A stretch of DNA of 64,000 bases, taken from NCBI GenBank assembly GCA_032164295.1, contig JAJHTX010000012.1:1674001-1738000 (forward strand), in the 5' to 3' direction. A program made the position numbers and the translations under genes. This document shows, one piece after another, positions 21,000-37,152 of this stretch. Origin of the DNA: Inonotus obliquus. Its lineage: Eukaryota > Basidiomycota > Agaricomycetes > Hymenochaetales > Hymenochaetaceae. Within the stretch, counting starts at the first letter, position 1, and each line of letters starts with the position of its first letter. Under the pieces are notes generated by a model. That model had not been told where the DNA came from. It did not search any database and saw only the letters and a list, made by a program, of their open reading frames with translations.

Positions 21000-22642
21000 T
21001 TTCTCTTTTACGACGCGCCTTTTTTCCTGTTGGGTTTTTGGGGTTTGGTTCGTGAAAAGGGAAAGGGAGAGGAGGTGAAATAGGATTATCTTGTCAGTTT
21101 GAACTATGTGTATTATCTTTTCCACTCTCCAATTCAAAAGATCGAAGAAGTCTATTAGTACGGACGCGGGTACTACTCAAGTCTCAACAGGAGTTGAGTG
21201 AGATATATGCGGGGTGCGGGATGCGGGATATGAGATATGGCACTCTGGCTTCTTTCCTTCCCGACTCCGAGTCTTGCTCATAGATGAATTTCTTGGGTCG
21301 CATAAACTCGAAAATCTCCCGTTCGATGTTATATAACTCCCTGGCTCACTGGTTCATTGGCTCATGGACTCACAGGAACTCACAGACCCGCGGCGGCTTT
21401 CCCTTTGGCCCGGGAGTTGTATGATTTTAGTCGGGCCGAAGTTGTGTGGGAATCCCGACCCGAGTCGTGGTACCGCAGTTGTGTTACCGTGGCTATGTAT
21501 GGATTGCTATTGATATTGATGAGATTTGGCTTCTATTGAATGACTTCCCGTAAGGATCTGGGATTGAGTGGGATTGATATTGATATTGGTATTGGTATTG
21601 AGAGGTGCGGGCTATCGGAATCGGGACTGGAGTCTTATGCATAGCTTAGATAGGGTAGGTTGGATATGTATCTGTACCCGGACAGGTACATATGTCTCTT
21701 TGAGTAACAGAGTATATCTGAGTATACGAAATGTGTGAAACATATAATTAGGTCTCGTCGCATCGAGGAAAGAAAGAGCGAATGAATTGTATCTCGCCGA
21801 GGATATCGTCCAGTTAGTATTCATGAATGTGTTATCAGCGAATGGGATTAATCACTGCTTGAGAAGATTGTGTGATCTGTATTTGTAGCGGATAGGGGGT
21901 GTTCTCGACAGCGAGGCAGTGGATACCGTGACAAACTGATAGCAGCAGTTACCAATGTCGTTGAGCTGGCAGTAGATGCTGACTGCGGCTGACGTGGGCA
22001 AGTCAGCACTCTCGACGATGAGAACGCTGACTGGGCCAAGTCACCGCTGACCAGTGCGGGCGGTGCTATCGGATTATTCATAGATGTACTAGTGGTAGCG
22101 CTGGGGACCTGAACACGGAGTGAAAACGGTGTAGTGACCAATTAGTCAGTCGTGCCTCCCAAGACCATTCCGTACCGTACAACTTGAGGAGTATACAAAC
22201 TTGAAAAATGGTGATAAAGGTATCGGTGAGAACATACATTCGAAGTTAGTAAAAAAAAAGAGGGATATGCCGAGAAAATATTAGATTATTGTCAAAACTC
22301 CACTCTTTCCTTTTTGGGATGAATTTCCCATGATGCTGTTCCTGCGGGCATGCGTTCGCCGCTCGTCAACTCCCTTAGCTGATCTCCCACCACCATCCTT
22401 CTCTCTCTCTCTCTCCCTCCCCGTACAGCACAACGACAACCGACGACAACCGGTACGGCAGTTGACATCTCTAATAAGCGCTCGGCGTCGTATACTCTTC
22501 CACCGTTTAGATAGGATCAAGTCCGTATCGTCGTCCCTGCTTTTCCTATCCCTTGTCCCCTTCCTCTCTTTCCAACTGCCAGCTTCGTCTTGAGCTCTAC
22601 GTCGTTGAAACACCTTCAACTCTATAGCTCAGCTAGAACACT
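21000..22642. other. Intergenic region and FKS leader
   Basis: About 1.6 kb without a supported gene. It contains a short ATTGGT/ATTGAT-type simple repeat near 21,565-21,600 and a CT microsatellite near 22,401-22,420 in what is probably the 5' leader of the glucan synthase. CT-rich leaders are common upstream of highly expressed fungal genes. Confidence 0.5.
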
Positions 22643-25600
22643 ATGACCGGGCGACCCGGCGGGCCTCGCGCCCCCGACTCTGCATACACGGGCGATCCAC
22701 GCGTCGCACCACAGATCCCTCCGCCAAATCCCTTCATTCACCACGATGGTCAGGGTTATTACGAGTCTGAGAGCGACGTTGGAGACTATCCGTCAAGAAG
22801 AAATACTTTTGCTTCTGATCTTGATGTACAAAATCCTTATTACAACCATGCTGGTTATGACTATAGTGAGTTGCCACACTTGTCTGCTATTCGTTTGGTT
22901 TCGCTTCTCCGGTTGGGACGAAAATTTGAATTTGTCTTCGGTCGCCAATTTGTTATTTGGACAAGAACGGTCTGGCACGTTGTGATATGGTCCAATGCAA
23001 TCGTTAGCGTTGCTCGCATCCGTCCATGTTTTAATGCTTTCTCGGTTCGATCGAATTGTTCTCACGGCCATGCTGACCATTTGTCGTTCTCTTAGCGCAC
23101 GCACGACATGATGGCGATACAGACTCGGAGATTGATGTCTACGGCCACCGTTACGAGCCATCTGCGGAGTCGCTTATGCCAGGGTCGCGTCTCGGTTTGT
23201 CGGATACACCGACATTGTCGGGTGATTATGGCGCCCTATCTGGTGGTGGTGCGATCCGCGATCCGTATCCCGCATGGACCGCAGACCGGAATATTCCTCT
23301 CTCGAAGGAGGAGATCGAGGACGTCTTTTTCGACCTCGCGAACAAGTTCGGTTTCCAGCGCGACTCGATGAGGAACATGTTCGACTTTGTAATGACGCAA
23401 CTCGATAGTCGTGCATCTCGAATGCCTCCTGACCAAGCCCTCCTCACTCTTCACGCGGACTATATTGGCGGTTGGCACGCGAACTATCGAAAATGGTATT
23501 TTGCTGCCCAGCTAGATTTGGACGATGCAGTAGGCCAGTCGCAGAACCCTGGATTACAACGTCTAGCGTCAAAGTCCATCAAAAAGAAGCCCCACCAGAG
23601 CCGTGCGTCGACAGAAAAGTCACTCAACGCAGCCCTGGACCGTTGGCGACAGGCGATGCACAACATGTCGCAGTACGACCGCTTACGTCAGATCGCTCTG
23701 TATCTTCTCATATGGGGAGAGGCTGCTCAAGTACGCTTCTGTCCTGAAGCGCTGTGCTTTATCTTCAAATGTGCAGATGACTATTACCGGTCACCTGAGT
23801 GTCAGAATCGCGATCAACCAGTGCCGGAGGGACTCTATCTACGTGCTGTAATCAAACCGCTATACCGTTTCATTAGGGACCAAGGATATGAGCTGATAGA
23901 CGGGCGCTACATTAGACGTGAACGGGATCACGACCAAATCATTGGCTATGACGACATCAATCAACTGTTCTGGTACCCCGAGGGGATTGCGCGCATCGTT
24001 CTTACGGATAAGGTACATTTTATCGTCTTTTTTTCGCTGTGTTTATGCATGTACTGATTTGCAAAATCAGACGCGGCTTGTTGATGTCCCGCCACCGCAT
24101 CGTTTCATGAAGTTTGATAGAATAGATTGGAATAGGGCTTTCTTCAAGACTTACTACGAGAAGCGCTCATTCTTCCACCTCCTGGTCAACTTCAACAGGA
24201 TATGGGTCATTCACGTTTCATTGTTTTGGTATTATACGGCATACAACTCTCCAACAGCATACACGAAGGGCGATGAACCAAATCCGACGGCAGCAATGAC
24301 CTGGTCCGCAACGGCTCTTGGTGGTGCGGTATCCACCGTGATCATGATTTTGGCTACGCTCGCAGAATTCACGTATATACCGACGACTTGGAACAATACC
24401 TCGCACCTTACGCGGAGATTATTATTCCTGTTCATCACTCTTGCGCTCACCGCCGGACCGACGTTCTACGTTGCGATCGCGGACACTCCTGGCTCCTCAA
24501 GCAGTGTTCCGCTCATCATTGGTATCGTGCAGTTCTTCATCTCGGTTGTCGCAACGCTATTATTCGGGATCATGCCTTCCGGACGAATGTTCGGTGATCG
24601 CGTCGCTGGAAAGTCGCGCAAGTACCTCGCGAGTCAGACGTTCACGGCTAGCTACCCGTCGCTTCCGCGTGGCTCGCGGCTCGGCTCGTTCGCCCTTTGG
24701 TTCCTCGTCTTCGGATGCAAATTCACGGAAAGTTACTTTTTCCTGACCTTGAGCTTCCGCAACCCAATCCGCGTTATGGTTGGCATGAAGATCCAAGGTT
24801 GCTCGGATAGGTTCTTCGGAAATGCGCTTTGCACGAATCAGGCGGCTTTCACATTGACGATCATGTTCATCATGGACCTTGTCCTTTTCTTCCTGGACAC
24901 GTTCTTGTGGTACGTGATTTGGAGTACGGTCTTCAGCATTGGACGCGCGTTCGTTCTCGGCATTTCGATTTGGACCCCTTGGCGCGAGATTTTCACGAGG
25001 TTACCGAAGCGAATCTATTCCAAAATACTCGCAACGTCTGAGATGGAGGTGAAGTACAAACCAAAGGTACTTGTGAGCCAGATCTGGAACGCCATCATCA
25101 TCTCGATGTACCGGGAGCATCTTTTGTCCATCGATCATGTCCAGAAGTTACTCTATCATCAGGTTGCGGCGGAAGGGGAGGTTGATAGGAGAGCTCTGCG
25201 CGCGCCAGCGTTTTTCATGAGTCAGGGTGATCGTGGGTATAAGGGCGAGTTCTTCCCTCCAGGAAGCGAGGCGGAACGCCGTATTTCGTTCTTTGCGCAA
25301 TCACTCATGATTCACATTCCGGAGGCTCTACCTGTTGATGCAATGCCGACGTTCACGGTTTTGACGCCGCATTATTCGGAGAAGATCTTATTGTCTCTTC
25401 GTGAGATTATCAAGGAGGAAGATCAGCACACTCGCGTCACTTTGCTGGAATATCTGAAGCAACTGCACCCGGTTGAATGGGAGAACTTCGTGAAGGACAC
25501 CAAGATTCTTGCGGAGGAATCGAACATGTTTAATGGGCAGAATCCGTTCGGAGGTAGTGATGAGAAGGGTGCTAACGGAAAGAGCGCGGATGACCTTCCG

Positions 25601-28600
25601 TTCTACTGCATCGGTTTCAAGAGCTCGGCTCCGGAGTTCACTCTGAGGACGCGTATTTGGGCCAGTCTACGTGCTCAGACATTGTACCGCACAGTGTCTG
25701 GCATGATGAACTACGCGAAGGCGATCAAGCTACTTTATCGTGTTGAGAATCCTGAGGTGGTCCAGCTTTTCGGTGGTAATACGGATAAATTGGAACGCGA
25801 ACTCGAAAGGATGGCACGTCGTAAGTTCAAGTTTGTGGTTTCGATGCAGAGGTACTCGAAGTTTAACCCGGCTGAGCGCGAGAACGCGGAGTTCTTATTG
25901 CGTGCGTATCCCGATCTGCAAATTGCGTATCTCGATGAAGAACCCTCGAAACGCGAAGGCGGAGAACCGCGTCTGTTCAGTGCGCTTATCGATGGTCACT
26001 CCGAGTTCATTCCTGAGATAGGCCGTCGTCGTCCAAAGTTCCGCATCGAGCTTCCTGGAAACCCGATTCTTGGTGACGGGAAGTCGGACAACCAGAACCA
26101 TGCGATTATCTTCTACCGTGGCGAATACCTACAGCTCATTGATGCTAACCAGGACAATTACCTTGAGGAATGCTTGAAAATCCGGAATGTTCTTGGAGAG
26201 TTTGAGGAGTATTCGGTTTCGAGTCAGAGCCCGTATGCGCAATGGGGACATCAGGATTTCAAGAAGGCTCCTGTGGCCATCGTCGGTGCGCGTGAATACA
26301 TCTTCTCGGAGAACATCGGTGTTCTTGGCGATCTTGCTGCTGGCAAGGAGCAGACATTTGGTACTCTTGCGGCGCGTTGTCTTTCGTGGATTGGAGGGAA
26401 ACTGCACTACGGACATCCGGATTTCCTCAACGGCATCTTCATGAACACTCGTGGTGGTGTATCGAAGGCACAGAAAGGTCTCCATCTGAACGAAGATATT
26501 TTCGCTGGTATGACGGCGTTTGGAAGAGGTGGAAAGATCAAACATACGGAGTACTTCCAATGCGGAAAGGGTCGTGATCTCGGTTTTGGTACTATCCTGA
26601 ACTTCCAGACGAAGCTTGGTCATGGAATGGGCGAGCAAATGCTGAGTCGCGAGTACTACTACCTTGGAACGCAGCTGCCTATAGATCGGTTCTTGACGTT
26701 CTATTATGGCCATCCGGGTTTCCATATCAACAACATACTCGTCATTCTTTCGGTGCAGGTCTTCATCATTACCAGTAAGTCGGCCTGCGGCTCCTATTCG
26801 CCTGATTTATTCATTTTTTTTTTTCAGTGGTCTTCCTCGGCACCTTGGCCAGCTCTGTTGATATTTGCCAGTATGACAGCCAAGGAAGGTTCATTCCGAA
26901 TCAGTCTGGGTGCTACAATTTGGTGCCCATCTTCGACTGGATCAAGCGCAGCATTTACAGTATCTTCTTGGTGTTTATGATTGCGTTCTTACCGCTGTTC
27001 TTGCAAGGTAGAGTTTCTTTGCTATCTATTAATGCTATCTGAAAACTGACACTTCGATTAGAACTCGTCGAACGCGGTGCTGGTCGTGCCATCCTTCGGT
27101 TGACGAAGCAATTCACGTCGCTTTCGCCTGTTTTCGAGATTTTCTCGACTCAGATTCAGTGCAACTCGATTTTGACAAATCTTAACTACGGTGGTGCCCG
27201 TTATATTGCAACCGGACGTGGCTTTGCGACCTCGAGAGTCAACTTCAGTACTCTGTTTTCGCGATTCGCTGGTCCGAGTATTTACTTGGGGATGCGCACT
27301 CTGATTATGTTGCTCTATGTGACCTTGACCTTGTGGATCCCGCATGTGATCTACTTCTGGATCACCACACTCGCCCTGTGCCTGGCGCCATTCATCTTCA
27401 ACCCGCACCAGTTCTCGTTCGCAGATTTCATTATTGACTACAGGGAGTTCTTGCGGTGGATGTCGCGTGGTAATTCTCGTGCACACAAGAATGCTTGGAT
27501 CGGGTATTGCAGGTTATCGCGGACGATGATTACGGGTTACAAGAAGAAGAAATTGGGCCAACCGTCAGATAAGCAAGCTGGTGGTGACTCGCCTCGTGCT
27601 GGATGGCGAACGGTCTTGCTCTCAGAGATCATATTCCCGATTTTCTTGGCGGTATTGTTCATTATTGCGTACCTGTTCGTGAAGTCGTTCCCACAAGTCC
27701 AAGGCAGGCAGAATGCTAGCCCGCTTGTGCGCATTGCGATAGTCAGCTTGGGTCCCATCGTTTGGAATGCGGCGGTGTTGCTCGTGCTGTTCTTGTTGTC
27801 CATTTTCCTGGGGCCCATGCTTGACACGGTGGCACCGAAGTTTGGATCAGTGATGGCGTTCACTGCGCACGCCGCGGCGTTAGTTGGGATGATTGGATTC
27901 TTTGAGTTCCTTGTGAGTAAATCTTTCCTTCGATGAACGGATGATGTTTGACCTGGCATATTTCTTAGTGGTTCCTTGAGCTCTGGGAGGTTTCACATGC
28001 CGTACTGGGCTTAATTGCGGTTATCTTCATCGAGCGCGCTATTCACAAGGTTCTCATTTCGGTTTTCCTCTCTCGTGAGTTCAAACACGATGAGACAAAT
28101 CGTGCTTGGTGGACAGGGAAGTGGTACGGACGTGGTTTGGGATCGCATGCAATGAGCCAGCCTGCTCGGGAGTTTGTTGTCAAGATTATCGAGCTTTCTC
28201 TCTGGAGCTCGGATTTCTTGATTTGCCATATTTTGCTCTTCCTGTTGGCAATACCGTTGCTTATCCCGTACATTGATCGCCTGCATGCAACCCTTCTCTG
28301 TGAGTTTCAGTTGTGCGTCTAGGCCCGCTGTCATTTGCTAACGAGTATTCTTTAGTCTGGTTGCGTCCCTCCCGTCAGATCCGTGCTCCGTTCTACTCCT
28401 TGAAGCAGAAGCGCCAACGGAGACAGATCGTACTCAAGTATGGTCTTATCTTTGTACTCATATTCGCAAGCTTTACAGCCCTTATCGCTTTCCGTTCGTA
28501 CTCTTTCATTATTTCCCCACACGCAGTACTGATACTTCTTTACAGCTGCAATCTTCAGTAATATCATCGACGAGAACTGCACTATATGCCAGAACATATA

Positions 28601-28601
28601 G
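22643..28601 (+). CDS. FKS1: 1,3-beta-glucan synthase catalytic subunit (GT48)
   Basis: Eight exons (22643-22865, 23096-24012, 24071-26774, 26828-27007, 27062-27912, 27969-28299, 28356-28493, 28546-28601) join in phase to 1,799 residues, normal for fungal FKS proteins. After a disordered N-terminus comes the FKS1 domain 1 ([36 protein letters not shown]). Then follow six or so membrane helices, the large cytosolic GT48 region ([41 protein letters not shown]) and a second membrane block. It synthesises wall beta-1,3-glucan from UDP-glucose at the plasma membrane under Rho1 control. Echinocandin hot spot 1 reads FLTLSFRNP (residues 604-612), with Asn where yeast has Asp646; hot spot 2 reads DWIKRSIY. 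The first intron (230 nt) is unusually long for this window. Confidence 0.97.
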
Positions 28602-29170
28602 TGCCTCGTTGTCTGAAATTGTTTGATGGACAACCTCCTTCATCTAACGCATGGACCGCCATTGGTATCTATCTCCGTTTTAGTATACCCTTAAAGTTAA
28701 TGTCGGACATTCATCTTCCACCTATACATATCGCTTGCCATTACTATCATTACAAATATCACATCTCTGCATTCTCATCCCCCCTGTCATTCATGTTACT
28801 TCTGCTTGGTGGCATTTCTTATATTTTCAGCCATGACTTTTTCTTTTTTCCCCTATTTTACGACTTTTTTCTCTTTCCTCTTTTCTTCTTAACGTGTCAC
28901 GATTTGCGTTGTTGTCTGTCTGATTGTCCCGCCCTTTCTACCCCCCTCTGCCCTGTTTGCGTTATGCATGGAGTTGCCACCATAGCCCGTAGCCCATAGC
29001 CCTTTTATAGGTCTCGGACATCTAGTATTAGTTAAATAATGTAACGATATTACGAAAACCGCGTTGGTCGGACGTTACAGACAGGAATCGTGTACACGGG
29101 TGATATGCATATATACGTTTGAGTGTGAAGGAGCAGAAATAGTACTAAGAATACAGAAAGTACTATGAAT
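28602..29170. other. 3' region between FKS1 and MIS12 genes
   Basis: T-rich sequence without a supported gene; the two neighbouring genes are convergent here. It is likely to contain both 3' untranslated regions. Confidence 0.5.
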
Positions 29171-30590
29171 TTACGATGAAATGTCCATCTCGTCAATATC
29201 CAAAGGCTCCAGCTCCTGTACTTGCTCCAGCTCCTGTGTCTGCTCCAGCTCCTGTGTCTGGTCCAGCTCCTGTGGCTGCTCCGGCTCCGGCTCCAGCTCC
29301 AGCTCACCCTCACCATCTTCCTCATGCTCCATGACCTCCATGACCTCCAAAGCAGCCTTAACATCCTGAGTCTCGCCCACACTTTCCGCCAAATCAACAG
29401 CGTTAGAAATAGCCGTACTACCACCAGGAGTAGGAGCCATTTCTCTAGATCTAAGCATCAATTGTTGAACTGCCCAATTGACGTAGCCGGTGTGACTTGT
29501 TTCCCAGAGACGTTTACCTGGTTCGGGGATGTATGTTGTTGATGAGGTTGGTTGGGGGATGGAAGTGTCGATGTGAGGGAGAGAGACTTCGGATTCGAAG
29601 AGGTCGTTGATTTGGGGTGTGAGGGTTTGGAGGGCGTTTAGGAGGTTTGTTGTCTGGGTGGTGGGAGCTGGTATGGGTGTGGGTGTGGTGGTGGATGTGG
29701 TGGTAGGTTCGGCTGGGTCTTGCTCGGGAGAAAGGGAAGATGATATGGAGATGGGGGAGGAAGGAGAAGAGGAAGATGGAGAAGAGGAGATTGTTGATTG
29801 GAGTTGGGCATGGGGAGGGGGAGGGTAAGGAGGGAGAGGAGAGGTTAGGTAGGAGAGACGGGCGAGACGACGTTCGGAGCGGAGACGTCCTATATGTGCG
29901 ATGCGGACTGTTTTCATGTACATGCGTTTAAGACGGCGTTGCTAATTAGACGACATCAGTAATCATTCGGTATGGGATGACTGGGATGAAGACGAGAAAG
30001 GGAAAATTGGAAAATAAAGTGCTCACATTGTCGATTTTCCTTCTTAGTCTCTCAATATCCGTCAACAATTCCGTTTCTTCTTCAGGTCTGGGATCGAGAT
30101 CGAGTCCGCGTTGGTGAGGAGCAACAACGTACAAATCGGGCGGGATAGCGAAAATGTTTCTCATAGACCAAGCTTCGAAAAAATCAAAGGCTACGTCCGT
30201 ATGGGATTCCAATAGCGTACTAAATGCTACCAGACCACGTTCGACAGCTTCCAATCCCTCCCATTCTTCTTCCTTTCCTCTGTTTCGATCTTTGTTCTTC
30301 GCCCCTTTGCCTTTGCCTTTACCCTTGCCTTTCTTTTCATCTTCGGGAGGAGGGAGAGGGAGGTTGGTACGGGAGTCGGCCCAGCGTTGCATAAAAGGTT
30401 CCATTGCTTGGATGCATTGCAGGATGGCTTCTGCTGCGGTGTTGATTATGTCGTCAAGTAACATTTGGGGGGAGAATCCTAGGAGCTCGGGTACGAGAGT
30501 TGGGTGGAGGACGGCTTGGCCACCTAGAGGTGCCGCCTTCTGCTGCTGCTGTTGCGGCTCCGCTTGATGCGGCTTTGGTGCATTAGCCAT
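29171..30590 (-). CDS. MIS12: Mis12/Mtw1 kinetochore protein
   Basis: Two exons (30590-30027 and 29941-29171) join in phase to 444 residues. The N-terminal region carries the Mis12 signature LLGFSPQMLLDDIINTA followed by predicted helices and FDFFEAWSMRNIFAIPPDL, typical of the head of Mis12/Mtw1. The protein nucleates the MIND (Mis12) complex that links CENP-C and the KNL1/NDC80 complexes at kinetochores. A lysine/glycine-rich insert (GKGKGKGKGAKNKDRNRGKE) and a long disordered C-terminus are lineage additions. The C-terminus ends in tandem Q-E-L-E-Q-T repeats. It is transcribed divergently from MCM6 across 284 bp. The single intron has GTGAGC and ATTAG borders. Confidence 0.85.
29213..29284 (-). 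repeat. 18-bp tandem repeat inside the MIS12 coding sequence
   Basis: About four imperfect copies of an 18-bp unit (plus strand CAGCTCCTGTGTCTGCTC) encode the repeating Q-E-L-E/D-Q-T hexapeptide near the protein C-terminus. The unit is a multiple of three, so copy-number change would keep the frame. Confidence 0.8.
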
Positions 30591-30874
30591 ACTCGTAACG
30601 TGGTTGATGTCGTTGTGAAAGATAGAGGTGAGGAAGTGTGACTGAACGCGAGTTCGCGCTTTGTTGCGTCGTTTACTTGTTTTGGAATTTGTAACGCTAT
30701 CTTGGAGTCACAATGTTATGTCAGCGCTTGAGGGCAGGCTCCAGCGCGTTCTGAGGCCGAGGACCAATTTGACACGCGTCGACTCTCTATCTTTTACCAC
30801 ATTTCCATCAAGCCTCGAGGAGTTGTGCTCTTTTGTCTCACTATAGTTGCTAGAACGTGTGTTTATCGAAAGCC
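30591..30874. promoter_or_regulatory. Bidirectional MIS12/MCM6 promoter with MluI-box-like sites
   Basis: 284 bp separate the start codons of two cell-cycle genes. The sequence holds a perfect ACGCGT (30,774-30,779), an ACGCGA (30,646-30,651) and a TTCGCGC (30,653-30,659). These match the core of MBF/E2F-type elements known to drive G1/S transcription of replication genes in fungi. Their use here is inferred from sequence and gene context. Confidence 0.5.
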
Positions 30875-34166
<3,292 letters not shown>

Positions 34167-35411
34167 AGCAATCAGACTTGCTTTACGCGCTTGCTTTCAC
34201 TTTTCGCTTTCTGTATACGTTTCTAGTATCAATTGTGTATTTCTGTGATCAGATTGTATCTATCCGCTGAGCTATGACACATTCGCGAGCTTCACGACTT
34301 CTGCTGGACTTTCACCGTCTGAAACTTGACAGGTAGTCATCTCCCGGTGAGTACCTTGTCGTCTCAGGCGATATCTAATGTTTTGCTGAATTTTGTTTTG
34401 CTGAATTTCTTTAGACGTCGACCCTGACTCGTCCAGTACGCAGCATGTGCATTTACGAGCCCCTATCACATCCCACCAGTGTTCCTACACAGTCGACCAT
34501 GCTGATACTCCCCAGCCGACATCTGTGGCTCTGAGCGCTCATTTCTCCGCAGCTCGTATCCATGTAACCAAGACTATCGGATATGTTTTCTTGCCGCTGG
34601 TCATGAGGTGTCGACTTCCACATCGCACTCGGTCGAATTTATACTCCCGGATCTGCGTTTCCAGGTCTATCAGGTCGGAACAACATGAAACACTACGGCG
34701 ATCTGAGGCTCGAACTACAACCCTTCATTCATCTGATCTTTGGGTCTTATTGCAGGACTTCTGACTGTTTGAGGTCTTGCTGTGCCTCATAGCACGACGG
34801 GGTCGACTATTCGATGTCCCTCTACAGGAACCTTTCATATGTTTTACAAAGCTAGCGCCACACAGCGACGCACATGTCGTTGTTCTGTGCCTTGAACCTA
34901 AATCACTAATTCTGTTCATTCCGTGATCCGATCGACATATATGTTCGGGTTGTAACATGACGATCCGAGATATCAAGCCTTGGCCTTCCTCAGACTAATG
35001 AATTCGTCTATGTCTTGTGAAAGTCTTTTGGGTAATCTACGAATATGTTTCGCGAGACGAGCAAGCGATACCAGTGCGGTTCTCTCCGGTCTACTTCCTC
35101 ATTTACGACCCTTACTGCAATTTGAGGTCAGTAATGATCCGTTTCGTCCGTTTCTTATGGATTTCTGACTTTTGAATTCAAATTCGGCCTCGGAGAATAA
35201 TGATAATGAATGGTTGAGCTGGCGCTCGTGATACGCATGGCGAGCCCAGAATGGTCCTTATTTTCTTGCAGTTATACGTGTCAGGTCTTGGTTTTTCAGT
35301 GTTATGCACCTGATATGTTGCCACATGGTCCATGAGAAAAATGCTGGCTTGACAGAGAAATACCCTGGTAACGACATATTCATATTCGGCCGGAGAGGAG
35401 GGGGGGTTGGA
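34167..35411. other. Intergenic region, no gene seen
   Basis: About 1.2 kb between MCM6 and the first thaumatin-like gene. Short frames occur on both strands but none shows splice structure or family similarity. Confidence 0.45.
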
Positions 35412-35418
35412 TATAAAA
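35412..35418 (+). promoter_or_regulatory. TATA box of the first thaumatin-like gene
   Basis: A perfect TATAAAA lies 96 bp before the ATG, in a G-rich context. A similarly placed TATAAAA precedes the second thaumatin-like gene. Confidence 0.6.
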
Positions 35419-35507
35419 GAGGGGGAATTATACAATGTTTTCTATTCGATACAGGAATACGTCAAACTCACTGAACTCGACGTCCCAGCTGTTGAAAACT
35501 CGCCGAA

Positions 35508-36825
35508 ATGCTTGTTACTGCTTCTTTTGCCATTCTTGCGGTCGCCGCAAGTGCGACTGCTAGAACCTTCACGGTTCATAACAATTGCCCGTTCACGATT
35601 TGGTATGTCGACGTTTCTTCATTTACTTCCTTCGTCCTATCCCCCCTCCTCTCCCTCTTCTCATCTGGATATGACTTGGTTGAACGGAAGACTGATTTTA
35701 ATTTCAATCTTTCAGGCCCGCTGTATGTCTCTTCTCCCCGTCGACGGTTAACTCAGCCTCATTTACGACTTTAGATCTTCACGGATCTGAATGTTGGCAG
35801 CGCTGTTCCCGACCATGCAACAGGGTACGCTCTGTCTCCCGTCTTCAATCTCCCAATTTTCCCTCATCCTTCAATAACCTTATGCTCATACATACATTCA
35901 TCGACCCTTGAACAGATGGGAACAAGGCGCATTTCAATCCGTTAGCTTCTTCGTCCCAGATAACTGGCGAGCAGGTCGAATCTGGGGGAGGCGCAATTGT
36001 GATTTTAGCGTAAACCCCGGTCCGAATTCGTGCTTGACGGGAGGATGTAATGGGGGTTTAGTATGTGATCCGCGTACGGGCACTGTAAGTGTTTTGATCA
36101 TTTCATCATAACTTTGAATTTTGCGATGGCCGACGGTACTGAATGGATCTGTGCTTTGTTAGGGTGTACCTCCTGCTTCCGTTGCAGAGTGGACACTTAC
36201 TGCCGACGGGAATCAGGATTGGTACGATGGTAAGTGTTTTCCCTCTTCTTTATGTATTTATCCTTATACTGACTCTGATCACTAGTCTCGCTCGTGGATG
36301 GGTACAACCTTCCGATGAGAATCTCGAACAACGTGGGATGTCCTGTTGCTGACTGCGCCGTTGACTTGGGTCCTGAGTGTTCGTTGTTCTAACATTCCAA
36401 ATCGACCAAGTGCCTTGTTGTTGATTGAAGTTCGTGCTTTTACTAGGCCCCGCCCCGCTCATTGGACCGTTCGACTCCGTGGGTTTCCCTGTCGGGTGCA
36501 AGAGTGCTTGCTTCGCCAACCTTGACGGGAACCAAGGTACGGTTTCCCCCTTCCGAATCCATCTACTCATTACAGTTACTCACATAATCCCTACTCTCCC
36601 CTCATCCCGTTCACATCCGCTCAAAAAGCAAACTCCCCGAACTGCTGCTCCGGCCAATTCAGCACTCCCGAAACATGTCCACCCTCCGGTGTCGCTTTCT
36701 ACGACTACTTCAAAAGCCGCTGCCCTAACTCTTACGTCTATGCGTATGACGAGAGTAGTCAAACCGCTCTGTGGACTTGTCCTGCGGATAGGAGAGCAGA
36801 TTATACGCTTACGTTTTGTCCTTGA
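35508..36825 (+). CDS. Thaumatin-like protein 1 (GH152 family), secreted
   Basis: Eight exons (35508-35602, 35716-35722, 35775-35824, 35916-36084, 36163-36229, 36286-36378, 36447-36536, 36629-36825) give 255 residues. A signal peptide (VTASFAILAVAASATA) precedes RTFTVHNNCPFTIWPA, the thaumatin N-terminus. The acidic-cleft residues of the REDDD motif are present: R in AGRIWGRR, E in VAEWTL, the two Asp of WYDVSLVDGY, and D in YAYDES. Mushroom members of this family can bind or hydrolyse beta-1,3-glucan in the wall. Exon 2 is a 7-nt micro-exon. Exon lengths 2 to 8 are identical to those of the second copy at 47.4 kb. The last intron ends in AAG. Glucanase activity is inferred from family. Confidence 0.93.
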
Positions 36826-37152
36826 AACCGTTTCAGGGCCTATGAGTAAATGTAGAAATACATTGAGGAAGGGGTTTACGTTGAGGAAAGACGTCGAGCG
36901 GAAAGTGGTTATGATACGAAACGAAAGGATGGGGCTTGAGTGTTCGATAGCTTTGTTATGTGCTAATTTCCAGCCGCCACTTATTGATTCACACTCTATT
37001 CTGTTCCTTTGAACAGACTCAGGAGTAAATAAGAAATGACATGTAGTCAGTGTTGAATCTGTGTTGCATCGCACCGCAAGGATCACTATTTCACGTTAGT
37101 CCAAAATAGCCTACAGTAGCTATCTATATTATTTTGTTTAAGGTTTACTTGG
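36826..37152. other. 3' flank of thaumatin-like gene 1
   Basis: No gene seen. An open frame running through from 36,425 overlaps the last thaumatin exons out of frame and is a shadow. Confidence 0.5.

Noticed and set aside
26129..26725. 198-residue antisense open frame inside the glucan synthase gene
   Set aside because: It is the complement of highly conserved FKS coding sequence, with no family similarity or splice logic; a shadow of strong codon bias.
36425..37012. 195-residue frame overlapping the end of thaumatin-like gene 1
   Set aside because: It reads through the last two exons and an intron in the wrong frame; the thaumatin exons match the two sister genes exactly.
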